DNA of 8,005 nt from Spirochaetia bacterium (GTDB lineage: Bacteria; Spirochaetota; UBA12135), in the NCBI GenBank assembly GCA_003497555.1, contig DNNS01000309.1, forward strand, positions 1 through 8,005, given 5' to 3'. Below, piece by piece: positions 1-5,357 of this stretch. Numbering within the stretch: the stretch's first letter is position 1; every line of letters begins with the position of its first letter. A model generated the notes under the pieces. That model did not search any database. It was not told the origin of the DNA and saw only the letters and a program-made list of their open reading frames with translations. Made by a program: the position numbers and the translations under genes.

Positions 1-2
1 AT

Positions 3-357
3 AAGTGCGGGCGGATGTCTGCAGACTGTTTTAGAGTTCTGAGGAAAGTCCGGACTCCACAGGGCAGGATGCCGGGTAATACCCGGGATCAGCAGGGAAA
101 CCCGGCTGATACGGAAAGTGCAACAGAAACAAGACCGCCGCTTGTCGGCAAGGGTGAAAAGACGGTGTAAGAAACCGCCGCTCCGGCAGTAATGTACGGA
201 GGCGTGAAAACCCCATCTGGAGCAATGTCAAATCGCCGAGGCCGGCCCGGCCGTATACGGCAGGTAGACAGCTATACCCGGGCAGTAATGCACGGGAAAG
301 ATAAATAGACATCGCCTGCCGCCTGGCAGGTACAGAATCCGGCTTACAGCCCGCAAT
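3..357 (+). ncRNA. rnpB: RNase P RNA, bacterial type A
   Basis: This is the catalytic RNA of ribonuclease P, which removes 5' leaders from precursor tRNAs. The conserved 5' core (GAGGAAAGTCCGGACTCC, from about 41) pairs with the 3' core (ACAGAATCCGGCTTAC, about 332-347) to form P4. The P8/P9-like segment GCCGGGTAATACCCGG, the GGAAAGTGCAACAGAAA block (about 113-129) and the GGAGCAATGTCAAAT block (about 219-233) are also family hallmarks. P1 pairs TGCGGG near the 5' end with CCCGCA at 350-355, and P2 pairs ATGTCT (15-20) with AGACAT (307-312). A perfect 6-bp hairpin at 315-330 between P2 and P4 matches the place of helix P19. P3 looks short. Seven T residues (357-363) follow the P1 3' strand, but I see no separate terminator hairpin. 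The GGU motif usual in L15 seems absent. The promoter must lie before the window. Ends are good to a few bases. Confidence 0.95.
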
Positions 358-389
358 TTTTTTAATGTTCAGAAAATCCGGGCAATTGC

Positions 390-494
390 CTATTTTCCAT
401 TTTTGGTCTGAAGTTTTTTACCGCAGCGCAGACATTTACTGGTGGGAAAATCAATTACATGAACTGCATTGCAGTGCGGACAAATAAATTTCAT
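390..494 (-). CDS. 34-residue zinc-ribbon microprotein
   Basis: A small reading frame encodes MKFICPHC..., with a CPHC motif at residues 5-8 and a CLRC motif followed by GKK at 21-27. Twelve residues separate the two CxxC knuckles, as in a minimal four-cysteine zinc ribbon. The C-terminal tail is basic. The start ATG (492-494) is preceded by GAGGGAAG (496-503), a good ribosome-binding site at normal spacing, and the frame ends at TAG. It sits alone between rnpB, which converges on it, and dapL, which diverges from it. Small zinc ribbons of this kind, for example the N-terminal MJ0042-like fold, usually serve as structural or nucleic-acid/protein binding modules, but no function can be assigned. 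The ribosome-binding site and paired CxxC motifs make chance unlikely, though expression is unproven. I found no clear promoter for it. Confidence 0.62.
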   Translation of the reverse strand: MKFICPHCNAVHVIDFPTSKCLRCGKKLQTKNGK

Positions 495-510
495 TCTTCC
501 CTCGAATTAT

Positions 511-553
511 TAATATTACAGCAGAATCCGTTAAAACTCCGCCAGTAATATTA
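511..553. repeat. Inverted repeat with 9-bp arms between divergent genes
   Basis: TAATATTAC at 511-519 is the exact reverse complement of GTAATATTA at 545-553, with 25 bases between the arms and no continuation of the pairing on either side. The repeat lies between the zinc-ribbon start (494) and the dapL promoter (578-605). Each arm holds TAATAT in one orientation, which could act as a -10 element for leftward transcription, or the arms could be paired operator half-sites. In AT-rich DNA a 9-bp match can also occur by chance, so the regulatory reading is only a suggestion. Confidence 0.35.
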
Positions 554-577
554 TCGGGCGGCCTTGTTTTTCCTGCA

Positions 578-605
578 TTGAATTTTTTCAGCATAAGGAT
601 ATAAT
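578..605 (+). promoter_or_regulatory. Sigma70-like promoter for the dapL operon
   Basis: TTGAAT (578-583) and a perfect TATAAT (600-605) are 16 bases apart. Transcription would begin near 612, giving a leader of about 45 bases before the dapL ATG at 657. That is too short for a lysine riboswitch or T-box leader. No other promoter of similar quality was seen before the six rightward genes. Confidence 0.65.
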
Positions 606-656
606 ATGTTGATTGACTTTATTGCCAATTGATCAGGAGATTCCGGCAGGTGTATT

Positions 657-1910
657 ATGAATGATTCCTTTCTTCAGAAGAATTTTGCCGATCGTATCGG
701 CGGTCCGTTATTCGGCAAAGATACTGTTCTTTATAAATTTGCCAAAATCAAGGCAGCGCGCAGGGAGGCTTTAGCCGCTAATCCCGGCAGAGAATTATTT
801 GATTTCGGCGTGGGTGAACCTGATGAAATGGCTTTCCCCGGCGTAGTTGATACTTTGTGCGCCCAAGCCCGGCTAAAAGAAAACCGCGGATATGCAGATA
901 ACGGTATTGCAGAATTTAAAACTGCCGCTGCTTCCTATCTGCAGAAGGTTTTCAGTGTAAAAGAAATTGATCCTGAAACTGAAATTAATCACTCCATAGG
1001 CTCCAAACCGGCTCTGGCCATGCTGCCTTATGCCTTTATTAATCCCGGCGATATCTGCCTGGCAACCGTACCCGGTTATCCGGTTACCGCGACCCATGCG
1101 AAATATTGCGGCGGCAGTGTTTATGAACTGCCTTTAATGGAAAAAAACGGTTTCTTCCCGGAGCTTGAAAAAATTCCGGCTGATATTCTGAATAAGGCGA
1201 AAATTTTATATATTAATTATCCCAATAATCCTACCGGTGCATCGGCAACATACGATTTTTTCCGTAAAGTCATTGATTTTGGAATAAAAAACAAAATTCT
1301 GGTAATTCAGGATGCAGCTTATGCTGCCATTACCTGGAGTGCAAAGCCTCTCTCTATTCTGAGTTTGCCCAAAGCCAAAGATACGGCGGTGGAAATACAT
1401 TCATTGTCCAAGGCCTTCAATATGACCGGCTGGCGGCTGGCTTTTGTTGCGGGTAACAGCCTTGCGGTAAAAGCCTTCGCAGCTGTAAAAGATAATTATG
1501 ATTCCGGTCAGTTTAAAGCCATACAGCATGCCGGTATTTATGCCCTTTCCCATCCTGAAATTTCAGAAAAAATTTCCTCCAAATATAAAAGGCGCATGGA
1601 TTTACTGGTAAAAGCCCTGGCCGGCTGCGGATTTAAAACCTCCATGCCGGGCGGTTCATTTTATCTTTATGTAAAAGCTCCGGCAGGAATAAAAAACGGC
1701 CGCAGTTTTGCCTCTGCCGGAGATTTCAGCGAATACCTGATAAAAGAAAAACTTATTTCCACTGTTCCATGGGATGACGCCGGAGCATATGTACGTTTCA
1801 GCGTTACTTTTGAAGTAAGGAATAAACATAACATAGAGAGCGAAGAAAAACGCATTATCGAAGAAACTGCAAAACGTCTTGGCAGCGAGCAGTTTATTTT
1901 TAATTCCTGA
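657..1910 (+). CDS. dapL: LL-diaminopimelate aminotransferase
   Basis: This is a pyridoxal-phosphate, fold-type I aminotransferase of 417 residues, normal for DapL. DapL converts tetrahydrodipicolinate and glutamate directly to LL-diaminopimelate and 2-oxoglutarate, bypassing the succinyl or acetyl branches of lysine and peptidoglycan synthesis. It is cytosolic. The N-terminus (RIGGPLFGKDTVLYKF at 13-28, then GVGEPDEM at 51-58) is typical of DapL. NNPTG is at 190-194, the cofactor-contacting DAAY at 219-222, the Schiff-base lysine K252 in SLSKAFNMTGWR, and the carboxylate-binding arginine probably R380 in YVRFS. AGGAGA (634-639) lies rather far from the ATG, while AGGTG (648-652) lies close to it, so the ribosome site is imperfect, but the start fits family length. 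First gene of the rightward operon; its TGA overlaps the dtd ATG by one base. A related aminotransferase specificity cannot be excluded by sequence reading alone. Confidence 0.87.
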   Translation: MNDSFLQKNFADRIGGPLFGKDTVLYKFAKIKAARREALAANPGRELFDFGVGEPDEMAFPGVVDTLCAQARLKENRGYADNGIAEFKTAAASYLQKVFSVKEIDPETEINHSIGSKPALAMLPYAFINPGDICLATVPGYPVTATHAKYCGGSVYELPLMEKNGFFPELEKIPADILNKAKILYINYPNNPTGASATYDFFRKVIDFGIKNKILVIQDAAYAAITWSAKPLSILSLPKAKDTAVEIHSLSKAFNMTGWRLAFVAGNSLAVKAFAAVKDNYDSGQFKAIQHAGIYALSHPEISEKISSKYKRRMDLLVKALAGCGFKTSMPGGSFYLYVKAPAGIKNGRSFASAGDFSEYLIKEKLISTVPWDDAGAYVRFSVTFEVRNKHNIESEEKRIIEETAKRLGSEQFIFNS

Positions 1911-2344
1911 TGAAAGCTGTTATTCAACGAGTCAGTTCTGCATCCGTATGTTTTGGCCAAGAAACCCGTTCTATAATGCAGGGAATAACGGTCCTGCTGG
2001 CAATTGAAAAAGGCGATACATCCGGTAAAAACAGCCGGCTGCTGGAAAAACTTATTAATCTGAAAATATTCAATGATCAATCAGGTAAAATGAACAATAC
2101 GCTGCTTGATATTAACGGTTCCATTCTTTTAATCAGCAATTTTACCGTTTGCGGATCAGTTGCCAGGGGACGCAGACCCGATTACAGCTCTGCCATGCCG
2201 GTAAAAGAGGCTGAAGCGTTTTTTATGCAGACCGAACGATTTTTTTCCGAAAATTATAGTAAAACCGTATGCGGTAAATTTCAGGCCATAATGCAGGTAA
2301 ATATCAATAATGACGGGCCGGTAACTTTTATTATCAGCCTGTAA
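1910..2344 (+). CDS. dtd: D-aminoacyl-tRNA deacylase
   Basis: At 144 residues it matches the usual Dtd length of about 145. Dtd is a cytosolic homodimer that hydrolyses D-aminoacyl-tRNAs (and glycyl-tRNA-Ala in studied members), keeping D-amino acids out of proteins. The N-terminus MKAVIQRVSSASV, the FNDQSGKMN segment (54-62), GRRPDY (87-92) and the NxGPVT signature (NDGPVT, 134-139) with its Gly-Pro chirality-checking pair are all present. The other signature, normally SQFT, reads SNFT at 76-79, and the following residues (VCGS) also differ from the common LxAD pattern. The start overlaps the dapL stop as TGATG, so translation is probably coupled. Sixteen bases separate it from the LysM gene. 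The family call is secure; activity of the variant motif is inferred. Confidence 0.93.
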   Translation: MKAVIQRVSSASVCFGQETRSIMQGITVLLAIEKGDTSGKNSRLLEKLINLKIFNDQSGKMNNTLLDINGSILLISNFTVCGSVARGRRPDYSSAMPVKEAEAFFMQTERFFSENYSKTVCGKFQAIMQVNINNDGPVTFIISL

Positions 2345-2360
2345 ACTACCCGGAGAAAAA

Positions 2361-2981
2361 ATGTCGGACAGCAGACGAACAGTATTTTTATCCGGCGCAG
2401 CCGTAATGCTTGCCAGCATATTGCTGCTTGCCGGTTTCAGTATTTTCAATAGATATCTTTATACTCCAAAACATCCGGCGCCCGGGAAAAAAATATTATC
2501 ATTAAAAAATCATCCTGAAAAACCGGCTGATGATTCTGAAAAAAATAATATTCAAAACGAAAAGAAAGAACCGGCAGACCTGAATGCAAATACTCTTTCG
2601 GAAAACGGACGCCCACGGCCTGATGCCCGCCGCATGGTAAAAATTTATGTAAAATGGGGGGATACCCTGAAAAATATTGCGCGCCGCGAATACGGCAGTT
2701 CAGATCAATGGCCTTATATATATTTTGACAATACAAATATTCTCAAGTCTCCCGATGTACTGATTCCGGTAGAACACACTATTCTGGTCTTTCATCCCCC
2801 GCAGGGGGATCTGGGAAAACTGTATCTGCAGATACTGAAATATTATGAAAAACGCGGAAATATAATCAGAGCCGGGGAAGCAGCAGCCGGAATATATAAA
2901 TATAACCGTAACCTGTTAGCTGCTGAAGCTGAAAACTTATCAGAACCCTGCCGTGATCTGGCGCGTAAACTGCTTCAGTAA
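2361..2981 (+). CDS. Membrane-anchored LysM-domain protein
   Basis: This 206-residue protein has a short basic N-terminus and one hydrophobic segment (about 8-29), acting as a signal anchor. A charged, low-complexity linker rich in K, E, N and P follows (about 36-90). Residues about 94-146 form a LysM-like domain: WGDTLKNIARREYG, a tryptophan, then an Asn-Thr-Asn segment and a PDVLIPVEHTILVF ending that resembles the usual P-x-x-I-x-P-G-x-x-L-x-I pattern with PG changed to PV. The last 55 residues look helical and end without a known domain. LysM modules bind N-acetylglucosamine in peptidoglycan, so an envelope role on the outer face of the inner membrane is likely. No catalytic domain is visible. 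GGAG (2352-2355) is five bases from the ATG. It lies mid-operon, 30 bases before the acyltransferase gene. Confidence 0.8.
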   Translation: MSDSRRTVFLSGAAVMLASILLLAGFSIFNRYLYTPKHPAPGKKILSLKNHPEKPADDSEKNNIQNEKKEPADLNANTLSENGRPRPDARRMVKIYVKWGDTLKNIARREYGSSDQWPYIYFDNTNILKSPDVLIPVEHTILVFHPPQGDLGKLYLQILKYYEKRGNIIRAGEAAAGIYKYNRNLLAAEAENLSEPCRDLARKLLQ

Positions 2982-3011
2982 TCCTGCTCCGGGCCGACAG
3001 ATTAAAAACGC

Positions 3012-3668
3012 ATGATAAACAGAATTATTCTTTTTCTGGCCTGTGCAGCTGCGCCTTTCCTTATTAAATTAATTTACCGGACTCTGAAAATCTCAGTTCA
3101 TCTTGAAGGCAGTCTGGAAAAAAGCGTAATCGGGGTTTTTCACCAGCAATTGTTTGTTTATCCGCCGTTTTTTTATTATTATATCTGCAGCCGCAAAAAC
3201 CCCGGCCGTTTTGTTACTCTGGTTTCCGATCACCGCGATGGAGAAATTTTAGCTGAAATAATAAAAAAAGGCTTTAAAAGCGATGTAGTACGCGGCGACA
3301 GCAGAAGAAAACCGGTAGCAGGTTTAAAAAGCGTTCTGCACATCATGCGCGAGGGACGCACTCCGCTTTTTGCCGTGGACGGGCCGCTTGGACCCCTGAA
3401 AAAAATCTCGCCCGGAATTATTTATGCGGCTTTGGCCGGAAAACGTCCCATACGCATGCTGCTGAACCGGGCTGAAAAAAAAATTATTTTCCGCAAAGCC
3501 TGGGATAAATTTTTTATTCCCTGCCCGTTTTCCAGAATACTGGTATATGTATCGGAAAATTTTTATCCGGATCCAAAGCTGGAAATCTCCGCCAATTTAA
3601 TCAAATTTGAAGAATTTGTAAAAAAATGCGAAAAAGACGCCAGAAAGATATTCAATTCCCATCTATAA
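3012..3668 (+). CDS. DUF374 / LPLAT-family acyltransferase
   Basis: The 218-residue product matches the DUF374 branch of the lysophospholipid acyltransferase superfamily, found mainly in diderm bacteria. Seen in order: a hydrophobic N-terminal helix (about 4-22), FHQQL with the probable catalytic histidine H44, VSDHRDGE (71-78), VRGDSRRK (93-100), the DGPLGP loop (123-128) and WDKFFIPCPFSR (164-175). These track the family consensus of S-x-x-x-DGE, VRGSS, DGPRGP and WDRFxxPxPFSR closely. It probably transfers an acyl chain to a membrane or outer-membrane lipid from the cytoplasmic face, but the substrate of this branch is not certain. No clear ribosome-binding site precedes the ATG, so coupling to the upstream gene is possible across the 30-base gap. 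A run of nine A residues at 3475-3483 lies within the frame. Confidence 0.85.
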   Translation: MINRIILFLACAAAPFLIKLIYRTLKISVHLEGSLEKSVIGVFHQQLFVYPPFFYYYICSRKNPGRFVTLVSDHRDGEILAEIIKKGFKSDVVRGDSRRKPVAGLKSVLHIMREGRTPLFAVDGPLGPLKKISPGIIYAALAGKRPIRMLLNRAEKKIIFRKAWDKFFIPCPFSRILVYVSENFYPDPKLEISANLIKFEEFVKKCEKDARKIFNSHL

Positions 3669-3681
3669 AACAGGAATCAAA

Positions 3682-4635
3682 ATGCATACCCTGACCGACG
3701 CTTTTCTTAATGTTTTTTTTTTAATACTTTTAATCGGCGGGGGCGTGGCGGTTAAATATTTCCGGCTGCTGCGCGAAGATGCCGAAAAGGATTTATCGTC
3801 TTTATTGGTCAACTGGTTCTGGCCGGCTTCCATTTTTTATGCCGTTGTTACCAGGCTTGAACTGAACGATTTGCTGCAAAATTATATACTGCCGGTTTCA
3901 GCTTTAATTACCGCTGTCTGCGGTCTTGTAACTGGTCTCGCGGCCGTGTATATCTTCCGTATCAAAGGCTCTGACCGTAAAATTTTTCTATATCATTCGG
4001 TAATAAACAATTATGTTTTCATTGTAATACCTTTTGTTGATTCCATGATTCCGGGAAAGGGACGGGCGCTTCTGTTTGTTCATAATCTTGGTTTTATTAT
4101 AATCGTATGGACACTGGGCATAAGTCTGCTTTCTCCTGCAGGCAGCAGACTGAATTTTAAAACAGTTTTTACTCCCGGTCTGGTTGTCACTTTACTGGCT
4201 ATTGCCGGGGCGCTTTTATCGGTTAAAAATTTTATTCCGGCGGTGTTTTTTAAAGCGGTCGGAGCTATGGGAGAACCCACCATCCCGGTATCCATGATTT
4301 TAGCCGGCGCACAGATTTACACGCTGGGCGCAAAAGCCATGCGATTTGATTTCTGGAACATTTTACTTGGCATAATAAGGCTGCTGATTATACCCGGTAT
4401 ATTGCTCATTCTGGCGTTTTTCCTGCAGCGTTTCATCAGTATTCCGCGCGAAACCATGCTGATCTTTCTGCTGGTTAATGCCATGCCGGTAAGTATTATT
4501 TCCGTACCGCTGGCCAAAAAATTCAATGTGGCTCCCGAACGGGCTGCCGAAGGCGTGGTTTTCACTCATGTATGGTCTTTGGCTACAGTGACATTTTATC
4601 TTTGCCTTTACAGGCTTGTTATTCCGGGATTATAA
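3682..4635 (+). CDS. AEC-family permease
   Basis: A 317-residue integral inner-membrane protein of the auxin efflux carrier (AEC, PF03547) family. About ten hydrophobic segments can be drawn: 8-25, 40-57, 68-92, 101-120, 128-150, 164-182, 195-213, 225-248, 258-276 and 293-314. Family-like features are the paired asparagines before segment 4 (109-110), the GEPTIPVSMILAGAQI stretch in segment 7 (197-212) and NAMPVSI (266-272). Bacterial AEC proteins export or take up organic acids such as malate, and amino-acid related compounds; the substrate here cannot be read from sequence. AGGA (3672-3675) is six bases from the ATG. The stop shares one base with the birA start (TAATG, 4633-4637). Codons 11-14 contain an uninterrupted run of ten T residues (3713-3722). 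Confidence 0.85.
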   Translation: MHTLTDAFLNVFFLILLIGGGVAVKYFRLLREDAEKDLSSLLVNWFWPASIFYAVVTRLELNDLLQNYILPVSALITAVCGLVTGLAAVYIFRIKGSDRKIFLYHSVINNYVFIVIPFVDSMIPGKGRALLFVHNLGFIIIVWTLGISLLSPAGSRLNFKTVFTPGLVVTLLAIAGALLSVKNFIPAVFFKAVGAMGEPTIPVSMILAGAQIYTLGAKAMRFDFWNILLGIIRLLIIPGILLILAFFLQRFISIPRETMLIFLLVNAMPVSIISVPLAKKFNVAPERAAEGVVFTHVWSLATVTFYLCLYRLVIPGL

Positions 4636-5357
4636 TGCATTTTCGTCTTATCTTATTAGAAGAAACCGTTTCCACCAGCAGTTATATAAAAGATAATATA
4701 ACGGTTCTTGAAAGTTTTACTGTTGTTCAGGCACTGCATCAGACTGCCGGACGAGGAAGAATGGGGCGTATCTGGCAGGATGAAAAAAACAATTCTCTGC
4801 TGGCAAGTTTTTTATTTAAAAACGATTTTCCCGAATTTGACGATTTACGTAAAAATTGTACGGCGGTATTTTCCCTGGCAGCCTGTTCAGCAGTAAGCCG
4901 TCTGGGGATAAAGACCGGAATAAAATGGCCCAATGATATATATGCAGACGGGAAAAAACTCGGAGGAATTTTAGCCGAAACCGGTTTCTGCGCTGCTGCC
5001 GAGCGTTATTTAATTGCCGGTATCGGTCTGAATATCAACCAGGAATTCGCAAGTTTTAAAAATTTACCTGCTGCGGCCAGTCTGCGCATGTTTACAGGGA
5101 AAATTCATGATCTTGCGGATCTGCGGAAATCCCTGTTTAAGGAAACCGCTAAATTTATAAAGATGAAGGGCAGGGAAATTCATAACGCATATATACAGGC
5201 AGCAGGACTATTCCCGGGAACCGGGCTCGCGTTTAAAAATGAACCGGAAACCCGGATGCATCTGGAAAAAGTAAATGATGATTATTCATTAACTGCAAGA
5301 AAATCCGGCGGGGAAAAAATTATTATTACTGATTCCGAGAGTATTTTATTTTCTTAA
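4635..5357 (+). CDS. birA: Biotin--protein ligase, short class without HTH
   Basis: BirA activates biotin as biotinyl-5'-AMP and attaches it to the lysine of carboxylase carrier domains. From the ATG at 4635 the product is 240 residues. Visible motifs are LLEETVSTSSY near the N-terminus, the biotinyl-AMP loop GRGRMGRIW (39-47), KWPND (97-101), KKLGGILAE (107-115, with K108 at the usual catalytic lysine position) and GIGLNIN (129-135). A short SH3-like C-terminal domain (about 195-240) follows. The frame is open back to an ATG at 4572, but that would place 21 non-family residues inside the permease gene; the 4635 start matches the family N-terminus and gives a TAATG coupling overlap. No N-terminal winged helix is present, so it should be a pure ligase and not a biotin repressor. 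The 3' end overlaps trpA by 12 bases, tail to tail. Confidence 0.92.
   Translation: MHFRLILLEETVSTSSYIKDNITVLESFTVVQALHQTAGRGRMGRIWQDEKNNSLLASFLFKNDFPEFDDLRKNCTAVFSLAACSAVSRLGIKTGIKWPNDIYADGKKLGGILAETGFCAAAERYLIAGIGLNINQEFASFKNLPAAASLRMFTGKIHDLADLRKSLFKETAKFIKMKGREIHNAYIQAAGLFPGTGLAFKNEPETRMHLEKVNDDYSLTARKSGGEKIIITDSESILFS

Noticed and set aside
31..312. 93-codon open frame on the minus strand across the RNase P RNA
   Set aside because: It is antisense to the conserved core of rnpB and has no ribosome-binding site or recognisable domain.
341..363. Intrinsic terminator of rnpB
   Set aside because: Seven T residues are present, but the only local stem (GGCT/AGCC) is four pairs and uses conserved P4-region bases. 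The P1 helix followed by the T-run may serve instead, so no separate terminator is called.
381..390. Palindrome GGCAATTGCC just after the zinc-ribbon stop
   Set aside because: It is a ten-base perfect palindrome with no loop and no following T-run in the leftward direction, so it is neither a good terminator nor a supported operator.
606..656. Lysine riboswitch or T-box leader before dapL
   Set aside because: The predicted leader is only about 45 bases and has none of the conserved elements of either class.
1667..2080. 137-codon minus-strand open frame across dapL and dtd
   Set aside because: It is a shadow of two strongly supported plus-strand genes, with a composition unlike a real protein and no family motif.
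3475..3483. Nine-A run in the DUF374 acyltransferase gene as a phase-variation site
   Set aside because: Runs of seven to nine A or T are frequent across the window, for example around 6327 and 6862, so this one is not distinctive.
4572..4634. Upstream ATG extending birA by 21 codons
   Set aside because: The extra residues lie in the permease gene and do not match BirA N-termini; the start at 4635 gives a TAATG overlap and the expected family beginning.
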